Below, in pieces: positions 8,713 to 18,322 of a stretch of DNA of 64,000 nucleotides. How positions within the stretch are numbered: the first letter of the stretch is position 1; every line of letters starts with the position of its first letter. Below the pieces are notes generated by a model. That model did not search any database. It worked only from the letters and a program-made list of their open reading frames with translations, and was not told the DNA's origin. Origin of the DNA: an uncultured Lachnospiraceae bacterium (GTDB lineage Bacteria > Bacillota > Clostridia > Lachnospirales > Lachnospiraceae); assembly GCA_910585715.1 (NCBI GenBank), contig CAJUEX010000006.1:1-64000 (forward strand), written 5' to 3'. The translations under genes were made by a program, and so were the position numbers.

Positions 8713-9392
8713 TGACTATTTATAAAAAAAGTTTCATCATAACAGCAAGTTTTTCAGTGATTTCTATTGTAATAGCAATAATATTGAATTACGGAGTGGG
8801 AGAAGAATTTTGGTGTAATGTATGTCTTGGTATTTTTGGAAGTTCTTTGTTGACAGCTGTTACTTCAATTGTTGGATATTTTGTAGAGCGGAGAAGTGTA
8901 ACAGAAGGGTTCTATACAGAAACATTGAAATTACTTAAGCAATTAAATAAATATCGGCATGACTTGACATTGGATGATAAAATTGATTTTTATTTGCTTT
9001 TATCCGACTATGATATAACCATATGGAATATGTATATTGGAAAGATGGATTTCTTTAATAATTCGCAACGAAAATATGTATATGAGACAATATATAATCC
9101 ATTATCAGAAGTGAAGAAAATGGCCTCATTTCATGCGTGGCATTTTAGAATGTATAAAAATGGCATAGGTAGAAATGAAGCAGTCATGCAGACTTTTGTT
9201 AATGAAATAGAGCCATATATTTTAGAAATTACAAAACACAAGGTTCCAACAAAAGATAATAAAGAGTTTATGGCAACCAGTATTGAAAACAAGATTGTTG
9301 GAGAAATATTAGCTGAATTGGATGGTCAATACTATGTAATGATGTATGGGAAGAAGAAAGCCAATAGGATGAGGGAGAAGCAGAATGGATAA
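8712..9392 (+). CDS. Two-helix membrane protein in R-M island, unknown
   Basis: About 226 residues. Two transmembrane segments lie near residues 8-27 (FIITASFSVISIVIAIILNY) and 35-58 (VCLGIFGSSLLTAVTSIVGY). A cytoplasmic, mostly helical part of about 165 residues follows, with many aromatic and charged residues (FHAWHFRMYKNGIG). I do not recognise a family. The start ATG overlaps the previous stop (TGATG) with GGAGG upstream, and the 3' end overlaps the methylase start by 8 bases. It is therefore translated as part of this operon. A membrane protein inside a restriction operon is unusual and could be an abortive-infection effector or a resident cargo gene. Confidence 0.65.
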   Translation: MTIYKKSFIITASFSVISIVIAIILNYGVGEEFWCNVCLGIFGSSLLTAVTSIVGYFVERRSVTEGFYTETLKLLKQLNKYRHDLTLDDKIDFYLLLSDYDITIWNMYIGKMDFFNNSQRKYVYETIYNPLSEVKKMASFHAWHFRMYKNGIGRNEAVMQTFVNEIEPYILEITKHKVPTKDNKEFMATSIENKIVGEILAELDGQYYVMMYGKKKANRMREKQNG

Positions 9393-11352
9393 ATTAGATA
9401 TGCATACAAAGAATATTGCAGATGAGAATTATGCAGCACTGACAAAATTGTTTCCTAATGCATTAACAGAAAAGATAACAGGTTATGATGAAAAAGGAAA
9501 TGCGATTGTTGAAAGGGCTATTGATGTTGATGTGCTTAGACAGGAAATATCTTGCAGTGTAGTTGAGGGGAGAGAAGAGAGATATCAATTTACGTGGCCG
9601 GATAAGAAGAAAGCAATGTTATTGGCTAATGCTCCTATTTCGGCAACACTTAGACCGTGTAGGGAGGAAAGTGTTGATTTTGATAATACAGAAAATTTGT
9701 ATATTGAAGGTGATAACTTGGATGTGTTGAAGTTATTGCAAGAAACTTATCTCGGGAAAATTAAAATGATATATATTGATCCGCCATATAATACTGGAAA
9801 TGATTTTGTGTATGATGATGATTTTCAAGAGGACATGCTAGAATATCTGGAGAGGAGTGCTCAGTTTGATCAAGAAGGAAATCGTTTGTTTCATAATACA
9901 GAGAGTAATGGGCGATTCCATACCGATTGGCTTAATATGTTATATTCTAGAATTAAGTTGGCAAGAAATTTATTATCCGAGGATGGTGTTATTTTTATCA
10001 GTATAGATGATAATGAGGCAACTAATTTAAGTAAATTATGTGATGAAGTGTTTGGCGAAGCTAATTTTATTACAGAATTAGTGTGGGAAAAGAAAAAAAA
10101 AGGTGCTTTTTTGAGTAAACATTTTATCAGCATGAAAGAATACATATATGTATATGTTAAAGATGTAAAAAAGTTTCATGGGTTGGTAGGTGAGATTAAT
10201 ACTGAAGATAGTACATATCCATGTATAAAAACAACTAATGCAAGAGGAGTACGTATACTAAGAAAAGGGACACCAAGTAAGCATAAAGAATCAAATTATA
10301 CTATAAGAACAAACACTAGAATAAGTTCGGGAAATATGGAATTAATTTATCTAAATGATGCAGTAGTAGAAAATGGTATCTTACAAAATGATGTTTCAAT
10401 TGATAGCAATTGGATATACAGTCAAGCCACATTAGATGATTTTTCCCAAAAAGGTTTAATTTATATTACACAAGATAATTATATTCGCAGGATTGTGAAC
10501 GAAGAAAGAATTAAAATGTTAAAAGATTTACTTACTAGAGTAGGCAGTGATGGAAAATCTTTAAAGAATTTTGAGTATGATACTAATTTAAATAATGGTG
10601 GCTGGGGAACAAATGAGGATGCAAATGATGAGCTTCACCAAATATTGGGACAACAATATTTATTTAATTTTTCAAAACCAAGTAGATTAATTGGAAAACT
10701 TTTGCAGTCCGTTTTTGATAAAGATTGCATAGTTATGGATTTTTTTTCAGGTTCAGGGACAACAGCACAATCTGTTATGCAATTAAATGCAGCCGATAAT
10801 GGAAAAAGAAAATTTATTATGATACAAGCTCCTGAAAAAACAGAAGAAAGTAGTGTGGCATATAATTCTGGATATAAAACAATATGCGAGTTGGGAAAAG
10901 AAAGAATAAGACGTATAGGGGTAACACTTGCTTCTTCTAAAGTAGATAATGGATTTCGAGTATTAAAATTAGATAGTTCTAATATGAAAGACATTTATTA
11001 TAATCCCAAAGAGCTAGAACAGCAATCAATATTTAATTCCATAGACAACATCAAAGAAGACCGAACCCCGGAAGACCTTTTATTTCAAGTAATGCTTGAT
11101 TTAGGGGTGCTGTTATCCAGTAAAATAGAAGAAAAAGAAATTGCCGGGAAGAAAGTATTCAATGTAGCTGATGGCTTTCTGATTGCATGTTTTGATAAAG
11201 ATATTACTGAAGAAACCGTAAAGGCAGTTGCAATGGAAAAGCCATATTATGCTGTATTCAGAGATTGCTGTATGGCAAATGACAGTGTAGCAACTAACTT
11301 TGAACAGATATTTGCGGCATATAGTCCTGATACGGTAAGGAAGGTGTTATAA
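9385..11352 (+). CDS. Type III R-M modification subunit, N6-adenine methyltransferase (Mod-like)
   Basis: A 655-residue beta-class DNA methyltransferase. The catalytic motif DPPYNTG is at 132-138, well before the SAM-binding motif DFFSGSGTT at 452-460; this order defines the beta class used by type III Mod proteins. Between them lies a variable, AT-rich region (about 230-420) that would carry the target recognition domain. The N-terminus (NIADENYAALTKLFPNALTE) is typical of the Mod branch paired with large Res proteins. It would methylate one strand of an asymmetric site and give the Res subunit its specificity. It overlaps both neighbours, so expression is coupled. Confidence 0.92.
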   Translation: MDKLDMHTKNIADENYAALTKLFPNALTEKITGYDEKGNAIVERAIDVDVLRQEISCSVVEGREERYQFTWPDKKKAMLLANAPISATLRPCREESVDFDNTENLYIEGDNLDVLKLLQETYLGKIKMIYIDPPYNTGNDFVYDDDFQEDMLEYLERSAQFDQEGNRLFHNTESNGRFHTDWLNMLYSRIKLARNLLSEDGVIFISIDDNEATNLSKLCDEVFGEANFITELVWEKKKKGAFLSKHFISMKEYIYVYVKDVKKFHGLVGEINTEDSTYPCIKTTNARGVRILRKGTPSKHKESNYTIRTNTRISSGNMELIYLNDAVVENGILQNDVSIDSNWIYSQATLDDFSQKGLIYITQDNYIRRIVNEERIKMLKDLLTRVGSDGKSLKNFEYDTNLNNGGWGTNEDANDELHQILGQQYLFNFSKPSRLIGKLLQSVFDKDCIVMDFFSGSGTTAQSVMQLNAADNGKRKFIMIQAPEKTEESSVAYNSGYKTICELGKERIRRIGVTLASSKVDNGFRVLKLDSSNMKDIYYNPKELEQQSIFNSIDNIKEDRTPEDLLFQVMLDLGVLLSSKIEEKEIAGKKVFNVADGFLIACFDKDITEETVKAVAMEKPYYAVFRDCCMANDSVATNFEQIFAAYSPDTVRKVL

Positions 11353-12377
11353 TGAATAAAATGTATGAAGCCTCTGAATTGGGAGATATGTTGATTTATC
11401 AGAATGAGAAAGGTGATACCAAAATAGATGTTTTTTTTCAGGAAAATGATGTTTGGATGAATCAGGCATCCATTGCCGAGTTATATAATACAACACCGCA
11501 GAATATAACTATACATATTAAAAAAATATATGCGGATGGCGAATTAGAAGAGGATTCAACTTGTAAGCAATACTTACAAGTTCAAACTGAGGGTACAAGG
11601 AAGATAAAAAGAAATAAGAAATATTACAATTTTCGCATGATTTTGGCAATTGGTTATAGGGTTCGCTCAAATGTGGGCACTCATTTTAGAAATTGGGTTT
11701 CAGAAGTATTAGAAGAATACACGAAAAAGGGCTTCGCAATGAATGACGAGCGTTTAAGGAACCCAAAGCAGTTTGGCGAGGATTATTTTGATGAACTATT
11801 AGAAAGAATTCGTGATATTCGGGCTTCTGAAAAGCGATTTTATCAAAAAATATGTGAAATATATAAAACTTCTATTGATTATAGCAGCAGTGATGAAGAA
11901 GCAAAGTTATTTTTCAAGACAGTTCAGAATAAAATCCATTATGGAGTCCATGGTCATACTGCAGCAGAATTGATTATGCAGAGAGTAGATGCAACCAAGG
12001 ACAATATGGGTTTAACCACGTTTGAAGGAGCCAAGGTTCGTAAAAAAGATGTTGATATAGCCAAGAACTACCTAAATGAAGAAGAGATGTCGGAACTTAA
12101 TAGAGTTGTTACTATGTATCTTGATTTTGCAGAAGATCAGGCAAGACGACATATCCCCATGTATATGAAAGACTGGGAAGAAAAATTAAATGCTTTTTTG
12201 AATATGACAGGAAGAGAGGTTCTTTCAGGGTCTGGGTACATATCAGCGGAGCAGGCAAAAAAATATGCCCATAAACAGTATGAGATTTATAATGAGAATA
12301 GAATACATGTACAGGAAGGTGCTACTATTGATGAGTTAGTGCAAAATGTCAAAGACATAAAATCAGAGAAAAAATAG
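11352..12377 (+). CDS. RhuM-family protein
   Basis: A 341-residue protein. The N-terminal part (VWMNQASIAELYNTTPQNIT) is a winged-helix-like DNA-binding segment. It is followed by the RhuM signature region (YYNFRMILAIGYRVRSNVGT, then HFRNWVSEVLEEYTKKGFAM). The rest is helical and contains IHYGVHGHTAAELIMQR and VRKKDVDIAKNYLNEEEM. RhuM was first named in a Salmonella pathogenicity island, but its relatives sit in type I and III restriction operons of many bacteria; the biochemical role is not known. It shares one base with the end of mod and stops just before res. It may regulate the island or act as an accessory subunit. Confidence 0.85.
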   Translation: MNKMYEASELGDMLIYQNEKGDTKIDVFFQENDVWMNQASIAELYNTTPQNITIHIKKIYADGELEEDSTCKQYLQVQTEGTRKIKRNKKYYNFRMILAIGYRVRSNVGTHFRNWVSEVLEEYTKKGFAMNDERLRNPKQFGEDYFDELLERIRDIRASEKRFYQKICEIYKTSIDYSSSDEEAKLFFKTVQNKIHYGVHGHTAAELIMQRVDATKDNMGLTTFEGAKVRKKDVDIAKNYLNEEEMSELNRVVTMYLDFAEDQARRHIPMYMKDWEEKLNAFLNMTGREVLSGSGYISAEQAKKYAHKQYEIYNENRIHVQEGATIDELVQNVKDIKSEKK

Positions 12378-12380
12378 GAG

Positions 12381-15300
12381 ATGTACACATTGAAATTCAA
12401 CTTTAAGATACAGCAATATCAAACAGATGCAGTAGCAAGTGTGGTTCGGGTATTTAAAGGACAACCTTATTCCAATCCAATAAGTTATCGCAGGGATATT
12501 GGCAATATTAAGAAAGTAAAACAACACTCTCAGATATCTTTTATGATGAATGAAGAACAACAGACTATGGAATTTACCGATGATTTTGATGATTCGGGTT
12601 TTAAAAATGAGGGCATTAAACTTAGCTTTGACATGTTGCTTTCAAATATTAAGGAAGTACAACAGGAAAATAATCTGATGATTTCTGATACATTGGTAGA
12701 TAATCTTGGAGCATGTTCTTTAGATGTGGAAATGGAAACAGGAACTGGCAAGACTTATGTATATATTAAGACTATGTACGAGCTAAATAAATATTATGGA
12801 TGGACAAAATTTATTGTAGTTGTCCCATCTATTGCTGTCAGAGAAGGAGTAAAGAAGTCCTTTGAAATAACTCAGGATCATTTTATGGAACAATATGGTA
12901 AAAAGGTCAGGTATTTTGTATATAACAGCAATAATCTGAATCAATTGGATTCCTTTTCCAGCAATTCGGGAATTAATGTCATGATTATTAACATGCAGGC
13001 TTTTAACACTTCCATGAAGGAAGGTGGAAAAAGTAAAGAAGCGCGTATTATTTATGATAAGAGAGACGAGTTTTGCAGCAGAAGGCCAATAGATGTAATT
13101 AAGGCGAATAATCCTATCATTATTTTAGATGAACCACAGAAAATGGGAGGAGATGCCACGCAAAAGGCACTGAAGAAGTTCAATCCTCTGTTTTGCCTGA
13201 ATTATTCAGCGACCCATAAAGAGCACCATAATCTTGTATATGCTTTGGATGCTGTAGACGCATATAACCAAAGACTGGTTAAAAAGATAGAAGTTAAGGG
13301 ATTTCAAGTTAAAAACTTTCGTGGTACAGATAAGTATCTGTATTTAGAAGAGATAATTGTATCGCCAAAGCATCCGCCAAGGGCCAGGATTGAATTTGAA
13401 ATTGCCTATCAAAAATCTATTAACAGGGAATCTAAAATATTGGGCGTAGATGACAATCTGTATGAACGCTCTAAGAAGATGGAGCAATATAAAGGCTATC
13501 GTATTTCTGAAATTGACCCCATTGCGGGAACGGTTACCTTTACGAATGGGGAAGTAATTCATTCCGGGGATGTAGTGGGGGATATATCTGAAAAGGATAT
13601 GAGAAGAATTCAAATCAGGGAAACCATTAAGTCTCATTTGGAAAAAGAAGAGGAATTATATAATAAAGGAATCAAAGCCCTATCCTTATTTTTTATTGAT
13701 GAGGTTGCTAAATATCGCCAATATGATGAAGATGGGGAAGAACTGCTTGGTGAATATGGTAAGATATTTGAGCAGGAATATAAGGATGTTGTCAATGACT
13801 ATATTACTGTTAATGACACTCCTTACCAAAGATATCTTAAAAGGATAGATGCATATGCCACTCATATGGGATACTTCAGTATTGACAAGAAAGGACATGC
13901 TGTAAATAGTGCAATTAAGAGGGGGACTGATTTTTCAGATGATATTTCTGCATATGATTTGATTCTAAAGAATAAGGAGCGTTTGCTTAGTCTGGAGGAA
14001 CCTGTCAGATTTCTGTTTTCGCATTCAGCATTGAGAGAAGGATGGGATAATCCAAATGTATTTCAAATATGTACGTTGAAGCATAGCGACAGTACTACTA
14101 TGAAACGCCAGGAAGTAGGGCGAGGCTTAAGGCTTTGCGTAAATCAGGACGGATTCCGCATGGATGAGCAAAGCCTTGGAAGGGCTATGGTTCATAAAGT
14201 CAATAAGCTGACTGTTATTGCAAGTGAAAGCTATAAAGAATTTGTTACAGATCTCCAAAAACAGATTAAGGGCGCCTTGTATGAGCGACCAAGACAGGCA
14301 TCCAGGGATTACTTTGTAGATAAAACCATTCAGGTGAATGGTTGTACTGAAAAGATTACGGAACAGCAGGCTACAATGATTTATCAGTATCTGATTAAAA
14401 ATGATTATGTGACATTAGATGGAAAAGACCACATTACCGAACAGTATCATATTGACTTGGAAAATAATAGTTTTGCAGCATTGCCAGAGCGGTTAAGGGC
14501 ATATGAAGAAGGAATCCATAAACTGATACAAAGCATATTTGATGAAAAGATATTGGATGAAATGTTGGCAAATAAGAATAATACACAAGTGAAAGAAAAT
14601 AGCCTGAATGATAATTTTTACAAAAAAGAATTTCAGACATTATGGAAATACATAAACCATAAATATGCCTATACCGTATCATTTGACAGTCAGGAGTTAA
14701 TCAGGAAATCCATAAATGCCATAGATAATGAACTTTATGTATCTATGCTTCAGTACACGTCTTCCGTATCAGAGCAAAAAGAATCTATGACGATAGAAGC
14801 GATTAAATCCGGCGATTCATTTAAAGAAGCAAAGTCCAGTACAAATGTATTGAGGCATTTGCAAACAAGTCAGATAAGGTATGATTTGATAGGCAAAATT
14901 ACAGAAGGAACTATTCTTACAAGAAAGACAGTTGCAACTATATTAAAGGGCATTCGCCACGATAAGTTTTTAATGTATGAAAATAATCCGGAGGAGTTTA
15001 TTACAAAGGTTACCCGGCTGATAAAAGAGCAGAAGGCAGATATGATAGTGGAGCATATATCATATGACCAATTAGAGGAAAAGTATGACAGTACTATTTT
15101 TAATACTAAAAGTTCTGCTGATATTAATAAGGCATTTAGGGCAAAGAAGCATATACAGGATTATGTAATTACAGATGGATTAGCAGAAAAAAGTGTAGAG
15201 CGCAAATTTGCAGAAGAACTGGAAGGTGCTGATGAAGTGTGCGTATATGCCAAGCTGCCAAGGGGATTTGCAATACCTACGCCTGTGGGGAATTATAGCC

Positions 15301-15530
15301 CTGATTGGGCAATTGCATTTTATGTGGGAACTGTAAAACATATTTTTTTCATTGCCGAAACGAAAGGTACTTTAGAGAGCCTGCAGCTTAGACCAATTGA
15401 AAAGGCAAAAATCTCATGTGCAAAAAAGTTGTTTAATGAAATATCTACGGATAATGTTGTATATCATGATGTGGACAGTTATCAAAGATTGTTAGATATT
15501 ATGCCTAATATAGAGAAGAAGGTAAAATAA
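12381..15530 (+). CDS. Type III restriction endonuclease Res subunit
   Basis: A 1049-residue restriction subunit. The SF2 motor shows Walker A ETGTGKT (GTGKT at 121-125), motif II DEPQ at 250-253, motif III NYSATH, and the LREGWDNPNVFQIC and RQEVGRGLRL stretches of motifs V/VI. The C-terminus carries the PD-(D/E)xK nuclease: Asp975 in SPDWAIAF, then Glu993 and Lys995 in IAETKG. All key residues are present, so the enzyme looks active. Res hydrolyses ATP, moves along DNA and cuts when it meets a second, oppositely oriented site bound by Mod. It follows the RhuM gene by 3 bases. Confidence 0.92.
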   Translation: MYTLKFNFKIQQYQTDAVASVVRVFKGQPYSNPISYRRDIGNIKKVKQHSQISFMMNEEQQTMEFTDDFDDSGFKNEGIKLSFDMLLSNIKEVQQENNLMISDTLVDNLGACSLDVEMETGTGKTYVYIKTMYELNKYYGWTKFIVVVPSIAVREGVKKSFEITQDHFMEQYGKKVRYFVYNSNNLNQLDSFSSNSGINVMIINMQAFNTSMKEGGKSKEARIIYDKRDEFCSRRPIDVIKANNPIIILDEPQKMGGDATQKALKKFNPLFCLNYSATHKEHHNLVYALDAVDAYNQRLVKKIEVKGFQVKNFRGTDKYLYLEEIIVSPKHPPRARIEFEIAYQKSINRESKILGVDDNLYERSKKMEQYKGYRISEIDPIAGTVTFTNGEVIHSGDVVGDISEKDMRRIQIRETIKSHLEKEEELYNKGIKALSLFFIDEVAKYRQYDEDGEELLGEYGKIFEQEYKDVVNDYITVNDTPYQRYLKRIDAYATHMGYFSIDKKGHAVNSAIKRGTDFSDDISAYDLILKNKERLLSLEEPVRFLFSHSALREGWDNPNVFQICTLKHSDSTTMKRQEVGRGLRLCVNQDGFRMDEQSLGRAMVHKVNKLTVIASESYKEFVTDLQKQIKGALYERPRQASRDYFVDKTIQVNGCTEKITEQQATMIYQYLIKNDYVTLDGKDHITEQYHIDLENNSFAALPERLRAYEEGIHKLIQSIFDEKILDEMLANKNNTQVKENSLNDNFYKKEFQTLWKYINHKYAYTVSFDSQELIRKSINAIDNELYVSMLQYTSSVSEQKESMTIEAIKSGDSFKEAKSSTNVLRHLQTSQIRYDLIGKITEGTILTRKTVATILKGIRHDKFLMYENNPEEFITKVTRLIKEQKADMIVEHISYDQLEEKYDSTIFNTKSSADINKAFRAKKHIQDYVITDGLAEKSVERKFAEELEGADEVCVYAKLPRGFAIPTPVGNYSPDWAIAFYVGTVKHIFFIAETKGTLESLQLRPIEKAKISCAKKLFNEISTDNVVYHDVDSYQRLLDIMPNIEKKVK

Positions 15531-15542
15531 GGTGATAGTTCT

Positions 15543-16522
15543 ATGCGTATGTATATTGGTATAACGGATAAAGATTGGTTTGAAATAGTAAAAAAGGAAA
15601 AATGCGAAGAAGTTAATTTTTGGAAACCTGGAAATGCTAATTTTAAAGTATTAAAAGAAAATGATATCTTTTTATTCAAACTTCATGCTCCATATGATTA
15701 TATCGTAGGAGGCGGATATTTTGTGCATTTTTCATTTTTACCGATACATTTAGCATGGCAGGCATTTGGTATAAAAAATGGCATCCATTCATTAAACGAA
15801 TTTAACAATAGAATAATTAAATACAGAAACAAAAATGGGATGCCTATGGATAATCCCCAAATTGGATGTATTATTTTGGCAGAACCATTTTATTTTGCAG
15901 ATGAGGATTGGATTTCAGTACCAGAAGACTGGAAAAGCTCAATCGTTCAGGGAAAACAATACTCTATAGATACAGCTATTGGAATGAAATTATATAAGCA
16001 GATAGAAGAAAGGATTAATAGAAATGTTGTAAATAGAAGATTAGAAAGTCATATTGAGCGATATACAGAAGGCATTACCAAACATAGATTAGGACAAGGT
16101 GCGTTTAGGGTGGCGGTAATAGAGGCTTATCAAAGAAGATGTGCTATTAAAAGACACTACCTGTTTTGGAGGCAGCTCATATTAGGCCATATGCAGAGAG
16201 GGGGCCGAATTCTGTCAATAATGGATTATTGCTAAAATCGGACTTTCATACGTTGTTTGATAACGGATATATAACTATTGATACGAAATATCAGATAGAT
16301 GTAAGTCATAGGTTGCATGTAGATTATGGCAATGGAAAAGATTATTATAAATATCATGGTAAAAGGCTTATGATATTACCTGAACAAGCTTCACAATTAC
16401 CCTCAAAGGAGTATTTACAATGGCATAATGAGAATGTTTTTGATAAACCTTATTTCAAATCTTGCACCGAAAAATTAAACAAAGCAAATCACACAATTGA
16501 CATCTCTCCTCTAAAGGAATAA
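15543..16522 (+). pseudogene. HNH endonuclease gene, frameshifted
   Basis: The first frame (15543-16235) carries an N-terminal domain (MRMYIGITDKDWFEIVKKEK) and the lead into the HNH site (FRVAVIEAYQRRCAI). The frame then shifts, and the rest of the HNH site continues in another frame to 16522 (TLPVLEAAHIRPYAERGPNS, then NNGLLLKSDFHTLFDNGYI). In relatives the join reads CA[IV]TGEKTLPVL; here only five bases remain between the ATT codon of Ile and the ACA codon of Thr, where twelve are expected. A deletion of seven bases explains both the missing residues and the shift. Intact relatives cut DNA, often modified DNA. The gene closes the R-M operon and is probably inactive. Confidence 0.8.
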
Positions 16523-16621
16523 GATAAACATATTAACTGTAAACCAAAAGTCCAAAAAGGTTAACTAATCAAAGAAAAACTTGTCAGAGCCAATACAGAA
16601 ACTACAAAGGAGAGAACCAAA

Positions 16622-17596
16622 ATGAGCCTTATATCAGACCTGAAAGAAAAAATATATTCCGGAGCAAAAATCACCCGAAAAGAAGCAATCAGCCTGCTAA
16701 AAGAACCTCTGGAAGAATTAACCCGTACAGCAAACGAAATACGCTCTGAATTTTGCGGCAATACCTTTGATATGTGCACCATCATCAACGGAAAATGCGG
16801 AAAATGTTCCGAAGACTGTAAATACTGCGCCCAAAGTGCACACTACCATACCGCATGTGAAGAGACCTACCCCTTATTATCCACGGAAGAGCTCTTAAAG
16901 CACGCAAAGCATAATGAGGAACGGGGAGTATTGCGTTACTCCATTGTAACTTCAGGAAAGCGCCTGTCGGATGGGGAAATTGAGCAGGTATGCGAAAGCA
17001 TTCGTGAAATAAAAAGAAAGACTGATATTCAAATATGTGTTTCCTTTGGCCTGCTAAACGAAGAGCAGTTCAGAAAAATAAAGGAAGCAGGAGCTTCCCG
17101 GGTCCACTGCAATCTGGAAGCCTCCAAAAACTTTTTCCCGCAAGTGTGCACCACCCATACCTATGAAGAAAAAATAGAAACCATAAAAGCGGCACAACGA
17201 GCCGGACTGTCCGTCTGCTCCGGTGGAATCATGGGTCTTGGGGAAACAATGGAAGACCGCGTTGACATGGCAATTGCCATAAGAGAATTAGGAGTAAAGT
17301 CCATTCCGGTGAACCTGCTGAATCCCATTCCCGGCACCCCATATGAAAACAACCGGGTATTGCCCAATGACGAACTTTGCAGAATCATAGCCATTTATCG
17401 CTTCCTTATCCCGGACGCCTTCATTCGCCTTGCCGGAGGAAGAGGAATCGTGGGAGACCAGGGAAAAAAGTGCTTCCAAAGCGGCGCCAATGCAGCCATC
17501 TCCGGCGACATGCTTACCACAGCAGGCATTACAGTAGAAACGGATATGAAATTATTGCAAGACTTGAATTTTGAAGTAAGACTTTCAGAGAAGTAA
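16622..17596 (+). CDS. bioB: Biotin synthase
   Basis: A 324-residue radical-SAM enzyme. The CxxxCxxC cluster motif is Cys62, Cys66 and Cys69 (KCSEDCKYCAQSAHY), which binds the [4Fe-4S] cluster that cleaves SAM. Further family stretches are RVHCNLEASKNFFPQVCTTH, VCSGGIMGLGETMEDRVDMA and NLLNPIPGTP, and IRLAGGRG near the C-terminus contains the conserved Arg of the [2Fe-2S] site. It inserts sulfur into dethiobiotin. AAAGGAGAG precedes the ATG. No other biotin genes are nearby, and the 99 bases upstream leave no room for a riboswitch. A terminator hairpin follows at 17692. Confidence 0.95.
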   Translation: MSLISDLKEKIYSGAKITRKEAISLLKEPLEELTRTANEIRSEFCGNTFDMCTIINGKCGKCSEDCKYCAQSAHYHTACEETYPLLSTEELLKHAKHNEERGVLRYSIVTSGKRLSDGEIEQVCESIREIKRKTDIQICVSFGLLNEEQFRKIKEAGASRVHCNLEASKNFFPQVCTTHTYEEKIETIKAAQRAGLSVCSGGIMGLGETMEDRVDMAIAIRELGVKSIPVNLLNPIPGTPYENNRVLPNDELCRIIAIYRFLIPDAFIRLAGGRGIVGDQGKKCFQSGANAAISGDMLTTAGITVETDMKLLQDLNFEVRLSEK

Positions 17597-17691
17597 ATAA
17601 AACAACACTCAAAGCTTTTTCCATATGCTGCCCGTTCCCACGTCCTCCCTTCAAAACCCCCTCCCGCACCCCTTACCAAATCATTTTAAAG

Positions 17692-17742
17692 ATACCAGTT
17701 CAGCTCTCAGCTTTCCGGCACAGAGCTGAACTGGTATTTTTA
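17692..17742. terminator. Strong intrinsic terminator after bioB
   Basis: A 16-bp perfect stem (17692-17707 with 17722-17737), a 14-base loop, then a T run on the + strand. An A-rich stretch on the other side would also let it work on the opposite strand. Confidence 0.85.
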
Positions 17743-17765
17743 AAGCTCCAAATAATATTTCCCGC

Positions 17766-17815
17766 TTGACAATGTCGTTATGCGACCGTATAATGAATTA
17801 TACAAATGCATAACG
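17766..17815 (+). promoter_or_regulatory. Consensus promoter with overlapping dyad (BlaI-type operator)
   Basis: TTGACA (17766-17771), a 17-base spacer and TATAAT (17789-17794) match the sigma-A consensus exactly. The -10 sits inside a two-layer palindrome centred at 17795.5: inner arms gtataat/attatac (17788-17794, 17797-17803) and outer arms cgttatgc/gcataacg (17776-17783, 17808-17815). A bound BlaI dimer would cover the promoter. The leader from here to 17918 shows no gene. Confidence 0.75.
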
Positions 17816-17917
17816 AATAAAATTCAATATTTTACTTACAAAAAACTACAATAAAGGCCCAGTCAGCATGAACCAATCTCGCCATAAGCTGGACCATATT
17901 ACAGGAGGTACGATAAA

Positions 17918-18322
17918 ATGAGCAATGTTCAAAAAAAACTGGGAGAAGCAGAACTGGAAATTATGCAGGTAATCTGGAGCAGCCAAAACCCGGTTACTTC
18001 AAATTACATCTTAAAAGAATTGCAGGGAAAGAGAAAATGGCAGCTATCCACCCTGATGACATCCTTATCCAGACTTTCTGATAAAGGCTTTGTCATCTGT
18101 GACCGTTCCACCGGCACCAACCTTTATTCCTTTCTCATCTCAGAAAATGATTATAAAGCAAAGGAAAGCAAAAATTTTCTCGAAAAACTGTACAATAATT
18201 CCATACAGAATCTGGTTGCCACCTTATATGGAAACAAGGTAATCAAGGCCTCGGATATCCAGGAACTGCGAGGCTTTCTGGATAAAATGGAAGAAGAGCT
18301 TTCAGAGGAGGAAAAATTATGA
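17918..18322 (+). CDS. BlaI/MecI/CopY-family repressor
   Basis: A 134-residue winged-helix repressor. The start (LGEAELEIMQVIWSSQNPVT), the helix and wing (WQLSTLMTSLSRLSDKGFVI) and the C-terminal dimer helices (about 75-134) are typical of the family. Such repressors are cut or inactivated when the partner M56 protease senses a signal. GGAGG is placed before the ATG. The stop overlaps the start of the M56 gene by four bases, and the dyad-covered promoter lies about 100 bases upstream. Autoregulation of the pair is therefore likely. Confidence 0.92.
   Translation: MSNVQKKLGEAELEIMQVIWSSQNPVTSNYILKELQGKRKWQLSTLMTSLSRLSDKGFVICDRSTGTNLYSFLISENDYKAKESKNFLEKLYNNSIQNLVATLYGNKVIKASDIQELRGFLDKMEEELSEEEKL

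Noticed and set aside
4850..15530. BREX or DISARM system
   Set aside because: No PglZ, BrxC, DrmA or DrmB is present; the Mod and Res pair defines type III R-M.
15543..16522. Programmed -1 frameshift making a full HNH protein
   Set aside because: A slip at the A run restores the frame but leaves two expected residues missing, so a deletion explains the data better.
16523..16621. Riboswitch or BirA operator before bioB
   Set aside because: Only 99 bases are available and no dyad or known aptamer core is visible.
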